Shown here: positions 32,031 through 39,344 of the stretch, piece by piece
Numbering within the stretch: the stretch's first letter is position 1
Layout of the letters: the number at the start of each line of letters is the position of its first letter
From: Bacillota bacterium
GTDB taxonomy: Bacteria; Bacillota; Clostridia; Oscillospirales; Oscillospiraceae
NCBI GenBank assembly: GCA_029098045.1
Contig: JAQXNO010000011.1
Span: 1 to 41,230, forward strand
Direction of reading: 5' to 3'
Length of the DNA: 41,230 nucleotides
The notes under the pieces: model-generated
The model's database searches: none
What the model saw: the letters and a program-made list of their open reading frames with translations, nothing else
What the model was told of the DNA's origin: nothing
Program-made: the position numbers and the translations under genes

Positions 32031-32286
32031 AAATGAGCAACTGCGACTGATCTCTGAATGTCATTGTAAGGCGCGCCGTTACCCTAAGAATAAGAAATGG
32101 TTCCTGAAAAAGTATTCAGAGGCTGAAAAATCCAGAATTGAAGAATTCGATAATGAAGCCGCCACCGAAAAGGTGCAAAGTATGAGTCGGTCATGGCACC
32201 TCTGGTTAAGTCTAATCCGGCAGACAGCGAACTTGCCATCGCTGGTTGATATGAATATCAGGCATAGATTAAGGCCTCCCTTTTGA
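32031..32286 (+). pseudogene. Decayed gene remnant
   Basis: No start or good ribosome site, but one frame from about 32031 reads NEQLRLISECHCKARRYP, then KYSEAEKSRIEEFDNEAA, a charged helical protein-like stretch, before becoming unlike protein. A neighbouring frame then gives VMAPLVKSNPADSELAIAG and stop (about 32190-32250), as if a frameshift had occurred. The family is not recognised. Together with the following terminator (32274-32301) it looks like the broken end of an accessory gene. This covers the gap between the lipoprotein gene and the XRE gene. Confidence 0.35.
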
Positions 32287-32301
32287 TTGAAAAAGGGAGG
32301 C
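32274..32301. terminator. Terminator hairpin at the island's left side
   Basis: Stem GCCTCCCTTTT with its complement and a short loop, followed by TATTTTTGTTTT on the plus strand. It also lies 33 bp past the stop of the leftward XRE gene and may serve both sides. Confidence 0.75.
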
Positions 32302-32333
32302 TATTTTTGTTTTGAATGTGTATTTTCAAAAAA

Positions 32334-32660
32334 TCAAATGGACTGCTCAGATAGCCATGTAAGGAAGCTTTTTGCCAAGTTGAGTTTCTTCGCGCTCATT
32401 CCACGCATCAACTCTGCAACATCCCTCCATTCATCGCTATCATAACGAACGCTTCCTGTCAAAAACGTGTCAGGAGTGGTATCCAGCGCGAGCGCCAATT
32501 TCATTACTACTTCCAGTGAGGGGATGGATGTAGCACGCTCAATGCAGGAAAGATATTTATCGTTAATCCCAGCGCGTTCGCAGACTTCAGCCTGCTTCAA
32601 ACCAAGTTCCTTTCGTCTTTGGGCAATCCGCTTTCCAATTTGAGAGTAATCCAATTCCAT
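32334..32660 (-). CDS. XRE-family transcriptional regulator
   Basis: A 108-residue helix-turn-helix protein: IGKRIAQRRKELGLKQAEVCERAGINDKYLSCIERATSIPSLEVVMKLALALD is a complete Cro/CI-type domain; the C-terminus (MRGMSAKKLNLAKSFLTWLSEQ) is a short helical tail, perhaps for dimers. The start at 32660 follows GGGAGG with eight bases spacing; the open frame is 25 codons longer without a ribosome site. It is divergent from the CFI-box/HEPN-like operon and is its likely repressor. An inverted repeat TTTTACC/GGTAAAA at 32685-32712 lies in its own promoter region. Confidence 0.88.
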   Translation of the reverse strand: MELDYSQIGKRIAQRRKELGLKQAEVCERAGINDKYLSCIERATSIPSLEVVMKLALALDTTPDTFLTGSVRYDSDEWRDVAELMRGMSAKKLNLAKSFLTWLSEQSI

Positions 32661-32735
32661 AAAAAGCGCCTCCCTTTGCACATATTTTACCGAATTGAAA
32701 CGACAGGTAAAACAATCCAAAAGTCGTAATTCCAC

Positions 32736-32764
32736 TTGACATAAGAATAATGCGCAATTATAAT
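32736..32764 (+). promoter_or_regulatory. Perfect consensus promoter of the CFI-box/HEPN-like operon
   Basis: TTGACA, 17-bp spacer, TATAAT: all twelve consensus bases. The spacer contains ATAATGCGCAA (32747-32757), repeated directly at 32785-32795, a likely operator pair for the divergent XRE protein. Confidence 0.88.
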
Positions 32765-32875
32765 TGAATTATCCACTTTTGGACATAATGCGCAAGAGAG
32801 TGGAGCAGACTGTATACTTTTTAGATAATAATGTATGGGACCATATCGTCTGCAATTTGGAAAGGAGAATGCATT

Positions 32876-33418
32876 ATGGCAATCCGTAGAGTAACCGGCG
32901 TTATGAGAATTGTTGCAAATTCTCGTCGCGAACTTCCAATGGAAGTGAACCAATTTATACAGCAAAATGATTCTATTGCTTATCAAGTTCACGCAACAGT
33001 AACTTATAGTTTGAGTCCTGAAGCACCGATTGGCCCTTTAGGAAATTGGTCGCAAACGGTAACGTGGACGGCAGAGGGAGATGATAATGATCCTGTGTTC
33101 AAGCAGTGGTTTGATGCGTATAATGCGCAAAGTAGCCAACCTCAGAGTGCAGGTTGCTATGTAGCTACTGCTGTTTATGGCTCTTACGACTGTCCTCAGG
33201 TATGGACTCTTCGCCGCTTCCGCGATAACACACTGGCTGAAACTTGGTATGGCCGTGCTTTTATTCGTACCTATTACGCAATCTCGCCCACTCTCGTCAA
33301 ATGGTTTGGGAACACGGAGTGGTTTAAGAGAATGTGGAAAGGCAAACTTGACCGTCTGGTTGCTAATCTGAATGCTTCTGGTGTTGCCAATACACCTTAT
33401 GAAGATAAGGTTTGGTGA
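32876..33418 (+). CDS. CFI-box-CTERM domain protein
   Basis: A 180-residue protein. The N-terminal 90 residues are a beta-rich domain (VMRIVANSRRELPMEV, VHATVTYSLSPE, TVTWTAEGDD) not recognised. From C94 the segment CYVATAVYGSYDCPQVWTLR, then RFRDNTLAETWYGRAFIRTYY and SPTLVKWFG, matches the CFI-box C-terminal domain (usually CFIATAVYGS; here CYV). That domain occurs at the end of many unrelated bacterial proteins and its role is unknown. AAAGGAG precedes the ATG. The stop is followed three bases later by the next gene, so the two are an operon. Base composition is AT-richer than the core genes, consistent with transfer. Confidence 0.8.
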   Translation: MAIRRVTGVMRIVANSRRELPMEVNQFIQQNDSIAYQVHATVTYSLSPEAPIGPLGNWSQTVTWTAEGDDNDPVFKQWFDAYNAQSSQPQSAGCYVATAVYGSYDCPQVWTLRRFRDNTLAETWYGRAFIRTYYAISPTLVKWFGNTEWFKRMWKGKLDRLVANLNASGVANTPYEDKVW

Positions 33419-33421
33419 TTT

Positions 33422-33883
33422 ATGAGTGCACCTAAGATTTCTGCACAGGAACAGAAAATTCTGCGCGGCAATGCAAAAGCGGAATTGGAACGAATGGAAG
33501 CATGCCTTGCTGATGAGAATACTGCTCAAATACTTGATGCATTCAAAAACAAGTTTAATATCTGCGAAACAGTATATAAGGTTATCTTCGCAGAGCATCA
33601 GAAACGCAAGCAGAAGAATGTGAGTGGTTATCTAAAGGTGGATATGAAACAGGTGCCGCATGCCCTGAACTTTGCTGGATATTCTTTTGAAAAAACCGAC
33701 TTGAATGAGCTCTTTGGCGCATCAGGTAAAAAAGGTACAACGGTCAAGAAGCTTCGCGATTCAGTTACTCACGGTAATGACCCCAAAGCCGTGAATGAGA
33801 TCGTTGCGCGCAAGGAAGAATTATTTGGTTATATGGATTCTTTCTTATCTGTGATTCGTACATTTGATGATGCTGCTGCGTAA
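33422..33883 (+). CDS. HEPN-like protein (R-x4-H motif), possible ribonuclease
   Basis: A 153-residue mostly helical protein. Near the C-terminus KKLRDSVTHGND contains R112-x4-H117, the R-x4-6-H signature of HEPN RNases, set between helices as in HEPN folds (TVKKLRDSV before, VNEIVARKEELFGYMDSFLSVI after). The N-terminal half (1-65) is a long helical region (NAKAELERMEACLADENTAQ, FNICETVYKVIFAEHQKRKQ). The start codon is three bases after the CFI-box gene stop, with only a weak ribosome site, so translation is probably coupled. HEPN proteins are common toxins and defence effectors; calling this one a nuclease rests on the motif alone. A non-catalytic helical protein is possible. Confidence 0.6.
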   Translation: MSAPKISAQEQKILRGNAKAELERMEACLADENTAQILDAFKNKFNICETVYKVIFAEHQKRKQKNVSGYLKVDMKQVPHALNFAGYSFEKTDLNELFGASGKKGTTVKKLRDSVTHGNDPKAVNEIVARKEELFGYMDSFLSVIRTFDDAAA

Positions 33884-33893
33884 CCCTATACAT

Positions 33894-33918
33894 TTCCCTC
33901 CCCACCATGGGGAGGGAA
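33894..33918 (+). terminator. Terminator of the CFI-box/HEPN-like operon
   Basis: Stem TTCCCTCCCCA with its complement and a 3-base loop, followed by TTTCT; 10 bp past the stop. Confidence 0.75.
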
Positions 33919-33967
33919 TTTCTATGCCCGCAGAGCGAACTGTCCGAAACTTGACAAGGGTCGAAAT

Positions 33968-34125
33968 TTGAGAAAAGTTCGAATTTTTGATATAATATAT
34001 ATAGAAAGTCGAGAAATGAAAAATAATTCTAAAAGGAGATCTGATAAAGGAAGATATTCCTGCAATGCGTGTTTGATTTTCATAAAAATTACCCCTTCTG
34101 TATGTCGCAACAGAAGGGGTTTTGT
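33968..34125 (+). ncRNA. Promoter-to-terminator unit without a convincing ORF (small RNA candidate)
   Basis: TTGAGA (33968-33973), 17-bp spacer and TATAAT (33991-33996) form a strong promoter; a terminator (ACCCCTTCTG with complement, 34091-34120, then TTTTG) follows. The predicted RNA is about 120 bases. It contains AAAAGGAGATCTG (34031-34043), a good ribosome site, but no start codon at the right distance; an ATG at 34016 reads through the terminator and is unlikely. It is either a small RNA or the leader of a deleted gene. This accounts for the gap 33919-34170. Confidence 0.5.
34091..34120 (+). terminator. Terminator of the small-RNA candidate
   Basis: A 10-bp perfect stem, 10-base loop, then TTTTG. 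Confidence 0.8.
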
Positions 34126-34170
34126 ATGTCACAATAAAAGCAAGGTTTGTCGCAACTCAGAAGGTAAAAC

Positions 34171-34185
34171 CGTTGCAGCGCAACG
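34171..34185 (-). terminator. Terminator of yebC
   Basis: Minus-strand stem CGTTGC/GCAACG with a 3-base loop, followed by GTTTTACC; 6 bp past the yebC stop. Confidence 0.6.
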
Positions 34186-34190
34186 TATTA

Positions 34191-34919
34191 TTACTCTTCC
34201 CAGTTGTGCCAGACGTTCTGGACGTCGTCGTCCTCTTCCATGATGTCCAGCAGCTTTTCCATCAGAGCGATGTGCTCCTCGCTCTCCAGCTTCTGATAGT
34301 TCTGGGGAACCATTTCGATCTGCGCGGAAACGAAGGTGTACTTGGAAAGATTCGCAACCACGTCGTTGAAGTCATCGGGCAGGGTGTAGATGGTGAATAC
34401 ATCGCCGTCGGCCTCGAAGTCGTCAGCACCGGCTTCCATGGCATCCATCATGACCTCTTCCTCATCATAGTCCCCATCTTCGTTGTCGATGACGAGAACA
34501 CCTTTCTTGTCGAAGGACCAGGACACACAGCCGGAAGCGCCCAGATTGCCGCCGAACTTGTCGAAGTGGTGGCGCATGGAGCCTGCGGTACGGTTACGGT
34601 TGTCGGTCATGGTCTCCACGATGACAGCAACACCGCCGGGGCCGTAGCCTTCATAGGTGATGGACTCGTAGCTGTCGCCGCCGCCTGCACCGCTGGCCTT
34701 CTCCAGGCAGCGCTTGATGTTGTCGTTGGGCATATTGGCAGCCTTGGCCTTGGTAATGACGGTGGCAAGCCGGGAGTTGTTGGCAGGATCGGTGATGCCG
34801 CCGCCCTCCTTCACAGCCACGATCAGCTCCTTGGCGATCTTGGTAAAGGCGGCAGCGCGCTTGGCGTCCTGTGCGCCCTTGGTTTTCTGGATGTTATGCC
34901 ATTTGGAATGTCCGGACAT
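34191..34919 (-). CDS. yebC: YebC/PmpR family DNA-binding regulator or translation factor
   Basis: A 242-residue protein with the standard N-terminus SGHSKWHNIQKTKGAQDAKRAAAFTKIAKEL and the core YEGYGPGGVAVIVETMTDNRNRTAGSMRHHFDKFGGNLGASGCVSWSF. The acidic C-terminal half is normal for the family. Members have been described as transcription regulators, and more recently as helping ribosomes through proline-rich stretches. It has its own promoter (34962-34990), which overlaps the last codons of the Nif3-like gene. Confidence 0.95.
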   Translation of the reverse strand: MSGHSKWHNIQKTKGAQDAKRAAAFTKIAKELIVAVKEGGGITDPANNSRLATVITKAKAANMPNDNIKRCLEKASGAGGGDSYESITYEGYGPGGVAVIVETMTDNRNRTAGSMRHHFDKFGGNLGASGCVSWSFDKKGVLVIDNEDGDYDEEEVMMDAMEAGADDFEADGDVFTIYTLPDDFNDVVANLSKYTFVSAQIEMVPQNYQKLESEEHIALMEKLLDIMEEDDDVQNVWHNWEE

Positions 34920-34961
34920 ATATGTTTCTTCCCTTCAAGCTATTTTTCAAAATTCCCATAC

Positions 34962-34990
34962 ATTTTAGCACTTGGCCGCGCAAAAATCAA
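34962..34990 (-). promoter_or_regulatory. yebC: Promoter of yebC
   Basis: Minus strand TTGATT, 17-bp spacer, TAAAAT. The -35 is within the end of the upstream gene. Confidence 0.6.
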
Positions 34991-35766
34991 TAGTATTTCA
35001 TGCAGTCTGTGTGGATTTGGGAGATTTTTACCTGCACTTCCGGGAAAGCCCCGGCAATCCGTTCCGCCAGAACCGCAACCACGGGATTTTCCGTGTGAAA
35101 ATGCCCGGCATCGATCAGATTCAGCCCCAGATCGCGGGCGTCCCAGAACTGATTGTACTTGATGTCGGCCGTGACAAAGGTATCGCAGCCGGCCTCCAGC
35201 GCCTCAAGCATTCCGCCGGCACAGCTGCCGCCGCCGACGGCAACTTTTTGGACAGGCTTGCCCCCATCCACATAGCGCAGTCCTTCACAGCCAAGGCACT
35301 CCTTGACTGCGGCAAGGAATGTTGTCAAAGACTGCTGCTGCACAGTACCGCAGCGCAGCAGCCCGTAAGGGGGATCCCCGGTGGGATGGATGATGCGGAT
35401 GTTTTGCAGTCCCAGCCTGGCTGCCAGCACATCGTTGACACCGCCGGGAGCACAGTCCAGATTGGTGTGGGCATTGATGGCGCTGATCCCATGGCGGCAC
35501 AGCCGCATGATACAGCGGCCGAGGGATGTCTCGTCGGTGATGGCCTTCGGTGCATGAAAAATCAGGGGATGGTGGGTGACGATCAACTGGGCACCGATTT
35601 CTTCCGCTTCCCGGCATACATCCTCAAAGGGATCCAGCGCCACCAGAATTCTGGTGACCTGTGTACCTTTCCTGCCGCACAGCAGTCCCACATTGTCCCA
35701 GTCCATGGCCATGGCGCGGGGCGCAAGGGTTTCAAGGAATGCCAGAATATCCGCTACAGTCGTCAT
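34987..35766 (-). CDS. Nif3-like dinuclear metal centre protein
   Basis: A 259-residue Nif3/YqfO family protein. The N-terminal half has WDNVGLLCG and LIVTHHPLIFH (metal-binding His pair), then HGISAINAHTNLD; the C-terminal half has VAVGGGSCAGGM, DIKYNQFWDA and IDAGHFHTENPVV, another metal-binding His. The longer YqfO insertion is absent. Members form toroidal hexamers with two metals; some act as GTP cyclohydrolase 1 type 2, but the role in Firmicutes is uncertain. Its ATG overlaps the trmK stop by four bases, the usual pairing with trmK. Confidence 0.93.
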   Translation of the reverse strand: MTTVADILAFLETLAPRAMAMDWDNVGLLCGRKGTQVTRILVALDPFEDVCREAEEIGAQLIVTHHPLIFHAPKAITDETSLGRCIMRLCRHGISAINAHTNLDCAPGGVNDVLAARLGLQNIRIIHPTGDPPYGLLRCGTVQQQSLTTFLAAVKECLGCEGLRYVDGGKPVQKVAVGGGSCAGGMLEALEAGCDTFVTADIKYNQFWDARDLGLNLIDAGHFHTENPVVAVLAERIAGAFPEVQVKISQIHTDCMKYY

Positions 35767-36455
35767 GGGAGTTCCTCCATAAAAGAAAAGGTTTCATTCT
35801 GCGCCAGCGCCTCCAGTTCTTTGAGTGCCCGGAGCTTCTCTTCGTCGCTCTGATGCGCGGTGGCGATTTTCAGACCGTCTACCACCCATTTGTAGTAAGC
35901 AGCCGCATCGGGGGAGGTTTCTTTCGCAAGGGCGGGGGAAAAGTAGCACTGTCCCACAGTCAGCTTCGGCACACCGGGGCGGTAGCGCACCTTCATGACG
36001 GTGTACAAAAACCGTCCGTCCCGCAAGGCAGTTTCCGCTTCAATCTGCCAGCCGCCCTCGGACAGATACCGGCGCAGCAGGGGTGTCTTGGACTGGCACT
36101 GGAGAACAAGGGTATATTGTTCGCTTTTCAGCCATGGAGCACTTTCCAGAATGTGAATCATGGTGTCCGCACCCATCCCGGCACAGACCATGCATTCAAA
36201 ATCCCGGGGGATGCCGCAGACGCCGTCGGATAAGAAGAATTCCATTTTTCCTGCCACGCCGAATTTGCGCGCGTTGCGCAGGGCGCTGTGCAGGGGGGCT
36301 TCCTTTACATCGGAAGCAATGCAGGAACGGGCGATGCCGGAAGTGAGCAGGTGAATGGACAGATATCCGTGGTCACAGCCAATGTCGGCCACACGGCTGC
36401 CCCGCTCTACAAAGCTTGCACAGACCAGCAGCCGGTCAGAAATGGGGAGTTTCAT
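35763..36455 (-). CDS. trmK: tRNA (adenine(22)-N1)-methyltransferase
   Basis: A 230-residue SAM-dependent methyltransferase of the TrmK/YqfN family. The SAM loop is VADIGCDHGYLSIHLL, followed by CIASDVKEAPLHSALRNA and VCAGMGADTMIHIL; the C-terminal coiled region (DEEKLRALKELEALAQ) is present. It modifies A22 in tRNA. ATG at 36455 with TGGAGG ahead is preferred to a start ten codons upstream. It is coupled to the Nif3-like gene, as in many Firmicutes. Confidence 0.92.
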   Translation of the reverse strand: MKLPISDRLLVCASFVERGSRVADIGCDHGYLSIHLLTSGIARSCIASDVKEAPLHSALRNARKFGVAGKMEFFLSDGVCGIPRDFECMVCAGMGADTMIHILESAPWLKSEQYTLVLQCQSKTPLLRRYLSEGGWQIEAETALRDGRFLYTVMKVRYRPGVPKLTVGQCYFSPALAKETSPDAAAYYKWVVDGLKIATAHQSDEEKLRALKELEALAQNETFSFMEELP

Positions 36456-36480
36456 GGTTTTCCTCCAAAAGGGCAGAAAT

Positions 36481-36506
36481 GCCATCCCGGCGTAATCCGG
36501 GATGGC
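36481..36506 (-). terminator. Terminator between the DUF1858 gene and trmK
   Basis: Minus-strand stem GCCATCCCGG with its complement and a 6-base loop, followed by ATTTCTGCCCTTTT. The poor U run suggests partial read-through into trmK. Confidence 0.65.
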
Positions 36507-36518
36507 ACAGCCGGTATT

Positions 36519-36749
36519 TTACTGCTTTTCGGCTTCGTTGGCTTCGTAGGCTTCCAGGAAGTGGTTCAGCTGAGTCAGGAAGGGATCAACTTCGATGCCG
36601 TGAACCATGCAGGCTTCCGCGACGGTTTCGCCCCGGGAAGAGGGGCAGCCCAGACAGTGCATTCCGATGGCGAAGAACAGGGGGGCAGCCTGCGGCGCAA
36701 CATCCAGAATATCGCCAATGATGGTGCTCTTTTCAATTTTGACAGCCAT
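36519..36749 (-). CDS. DUF1858 redox-disulfide domain protein
   Basis: A 76-residue protein. The N-terminal [21 protein letters not shown] and the motif [25 protein letters not shown]-like region, with C-x2-C, match DUF1858, the domain found beside hybrid cluster proteins and thought to be redox active. The start at 36749 follows AGGAGG. It has its own promoter; no hybrid cluster protein is in the window, so the partner is unknown. Confidence 0.88.
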   Translation of the reverse strand: [76 protein letters not shown]

Positions 36750-36782
36750 AATCAATGACCTCCTATGCAGATAATTCAAGTT

Positions 36783-36811
36783 ATTATAACCTTATTCAAC
36801 ACAAAATACAA
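36783..36811 (-). promoter_or_regulatory. Promoter of the DUF1858 gene
   Basis: Minus strand TTGTAT, 17-bp spacer, TATAAT. Confidence 0.75.
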
Positions 36812-36859
36812 GAGGGTTTTTCGCATTTCTGAATTATCCCGTCCCACACCAAACAACGC

Positions 36860-36888
36860 TTGAATTGTCGAAATACATATGATATCCT
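36860..36888 (+). promoter_or_regulatory. Promoter of the secA operon with 0A box in the spacer
   Basis: TTGAAT (36860-36865), 17-bp spacer, TATCCT (36883-36888). TGTCGAA, the Spo0A-box core, fills 36866-36872 directly after the -35, where a bound protein would block transcription. Confidence 0.5.
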
Positions 36889-36961
36889 AAATTCAGGAAG
36901 AATCAACGCAATTTGATCCGATTGCCTTTGGGCACAGAAAGAGAAATGAGGAGTTGATCCT

Positions 36962-39343
36962 GTGTCATCCGGGAAACAGGAACTGAAAAAACTGCAAAAA
37001 ATTGTGGACAGGGTCGCTGCGTATCGGAAGACCATGACAGCGCTGAGCGATGCTGCGCTGAAAAACAAGACCGATGAATTCCGGCAGCGCCTTCATGAGG
37101 GGGAGACGCTGGATGATCTGCTTCCCGAGGCCTTTGCCGTGGTGCGGGAGACCGGCCGGCGGGTGCTGGGTATGGAGCATTTTCCCACGCAGATGATTGG
37201 CGGCGTTGTGCTGCATCAGGGTCGCATCGCCCAGATGCGCACCGGCGAGGGCAAGACACTGGTGGCGACGCTGCCGGCCTACCTCAACGCACTGACGGGT
37301 CAGGGCGTTCATGTGGTCACGGTCAATGATTATCTGGCAAAACGCGACGCGGATCAGATGGGACAGATCCATCGCTTTTTGGGTCTGACGGTGGGAACGG
37401 TGCTGGGCGGCATGAGCAGTGCCCAGCGCAGAGCTGCCTACAGCTGCGATATTACATATGTGACCAACAGTGAGCTGGGATTTGACTACCTGCGGGACAA
37501 CATGGCAATGCGAAAGGATCAGATGGTTCAGCGGGGCTTCCACTACTGCATCATCGATGAGGTGGACTCCGTACTGATCGACGACGCGAGAACGCCGCTG
37601 ATTATCTCCGGCGGAAGTGTCCGTCCCTCCCGTCTCTATGAAGCCTGTGACACACTGGCACGCCGTATGACCAGAGGAGAGGATCTGAAGGAATTTTCCA
37701 AGCTCGATATGATGTCCGGCGCCCAGCAGGAGGAAACCGGGGACTTTATCGTGATCGAGAAGGAAAAACAGGTTTTCCTGACAGAAGCCGGTGTCCGCAG
37801 AGTGGAAAAGTTCTTCCGTGTGGAGAACATTGCGGATTTGGAGAATATTGAGTTGCAGCACCATATGAATCTGGCGCTGCGGGCCAACTATCTTTTGGCT
37901 CGTGACAGGGACTATGTGGTGAAGGACGGAGAGGTTCTGATTGTGGATGCCCTGACCGGCCGCATCATGCCGGGACGGCGGTATTCGGAGGGACTGCATC
38001 AGGCCATTGAAGCCAAGGAACGGGTCAGGATTCATAAGGAAAACCGGACGGTGGCCTCTGTCACCTATCAAAGCTTTTTCAACAAGTACCGGAAAAAGGC
38101 CGGCATGACCGGCACCGGCCAGACGGAGGAAAAGGAATTCGCAGAGGTCTACGGCATGGATATCGTGCAGATTCCAACCTTCCGCCCGGTGCAGCGGATC
38201 GACCGGGAGGATCTGGTGTTCCGCACAAAAGCCGAAAAGCTGGAAGCAGTCTGCCGGGATGTGTTGGCCAGCAGGGAGCAAAAGCGCCCGGTGCTGGTGG
38301 GTACCGTGAGTGTGAGCGACTCGGAGGAGCTGAGCCGCCTGTTTGCGGAGCGGGGCATCCACCATCATGTGCTCAACGCCAAGTACCACGACAGGGAAGC
38401 CGCCATCGTCGCCGAAGCAGGACGCCGGGGCGCCGTTACCATTGCGACCAATATGGCCGGCCGGGGAACGGACATCAAGCTGGACGATGCGGCAAGGAAA
38501 GCGGGGGGACTGCTGGTCATCGGCACCGAGCGGTATGACTCCCGCCGTGTTGACGATCAGCTGCGCGGCCGCTCCGGCAGACAGGGAGATCCCGGCGAGT
38601 CCCGTTTTTACCTGTCGCTGGAGGACAGTCTGCTGCGCCTGTATGGCGGAAAGAATCCGGCAGCGCTCTTTGACGCGCTGGATGTTCCTGCGGGTGAGGG
38701 ACTGACCCACGGCTCGCTGACGAGGGCGATCAACCGTGCCCAGCAGCGCATTGTCAGCGACCAGTTCGCCCAGAGGCGGAAGCTGATCGGATATGACCGG
38801 GTGATGAACGAGCAGCGGGAGGCGGTCTATGCCCACCGGCTGCGGGTGCTTGAGACGACGGACATACACGCAATGATCACCGCGCTGCTGCGGCTTACAG
38901 TGGAAGATGCGGTAGAGGCGGCATCCGCCGGAAAGAGCGAGCGGGAGCGCAGGAGCCTGACGGTGCAGATGTTTTCCCGGATGCTCACGCCGGGCGCAAT
39001 GGCCGCCTGCGAGACCTGCGGGGATGAGGAATTTCCCGACCGTCTTACCGATGCGCTGATTGACCGATACAATTGCATCGAGAGCGCGTTCGGAGATCCG
39101 ATCCTGATGCGTGAACGCGAACGGGAGCTCCTGCTGAAGACGGTGGACAGACACTGGATGGAGCATATGGACGATCTGGAACACCTGCGGCAGGGGGTCA
39201 GACTGGTGTCCTACGCCCAGCGGGACCCGCTGGAGGCCTATCAGATCGATGCCTTCCGGCTGTTTGAGGAAATGAAACGCAGCATTCGCTATGATACGGC
39301 TCTGGCAATGCTGAGCATCGGGCAGATGAAAGTGAGGCCGTGA
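36962..39343 (+). CDS. secA: Tail-less SecA-type protein translocation ATPase
   Basis: A 793-residue SecA. Motor motifs are MRTGEGKT (Walker A, 92-99), VNDYLAKRDA, DEVDSVLIDDARTPLIISGG (from 199), AGMTGTGQTEEKEF, TNMAGRGTDIKL and RSGRQGDPGESRFYLS; the helical scaffold/wing region (FAQRRKLIGYDRVMNEQREAVY, HWMEHMDDLEHLRQGVRL) is present. It ends at LAMLSIGQMKV and lacks the C-terminal linker and zinc-binding Cys motif of typical 840-900-residue SecA. It is either the sole SecA with a lost tail or an accessory SecA2; the rest of the genome would decide. GTG start with GAGGAG ahead. One base separates it from the BTAD regulator gene, so they are co-transcribed. Confidence 0.9.
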   Translation: MSSGKQELKKLQKIVDRVAAYRKTMTALSDAALKNKTDEFRQRLHEGETLDDLLPEAFAVVRETGRRVLGMEHFPTQMIGGVVLHQGRIAQMRTGEGKTLVATLPAYLNALTGQGVHVVTVNDYLAKRDADQMGQIHRFLGLTVGTVLGGMSSAQRRAAYSCDITYVTNSELGFDYLRDNMAMRKDQMVQRGFHYCIIDEVDSVLIDDARTPLIISGGSVRPSRLYEACDTLARRMTRGEDLKEFSKLDMMSGAQQEETGDFIVIEKEKQVFLTEAGVRRVEKFFRVENIADLENIELQHHMNLALRANYLLARDRDYVVKDGEVLIVDALTGRIMPGRRYSEGLHQAIEAKERVRIHKENRTVASVTYQSFFNKYRKKAGMTGTGQTEEKEFAEVYGMDIVQIPTFRPVQRIDREDLVFRTKAEKLEAVCRDVLASREQKRPVLVGTVSVSDSEELSRLFAERGIHHHVLNAKYHDREAAIVAEAGRRGAVTIATNMAGRGTDIKLDDAARKAGGLLVIGTERYDSRRVDDQLRGRSGRQGDPGESRFYLSLEDSLLRLYGGKNPAALFDALDVPAGEGLTHGSLTRAINRAQQRIVSDQFAQRRKLIGYDRVMNEQREAVYAHRLRVLETTDIHAMITALLRLTVEDAVEAASAGKSERERRSLTVQMFSRMLTPGAMAACETCGDEEFPDRLTDALIDRYNCIESAFGDPILMRERERELLLKTVDRHWMEHMDDLEHLRQGVRLVSYAQRDPLEAYQIDAFRLFEEMKRSIRYDTALAMLSIGQMKVRP

Positions 39344-39344
39344 A

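Noticed and set aside
33951-33956. TTGACA as a -35 for the small-RNA candidate
   Set aside because: It is 34 bp from the TATAAT; TTGAGA at 33968 gives the correct 17-bp spacer.
34016-34243. ORF starting MKNNSKRRSDKG
   Set aside because: It runs through a strong terminator into the opposite-strand yebC gene and has no ribosome site.
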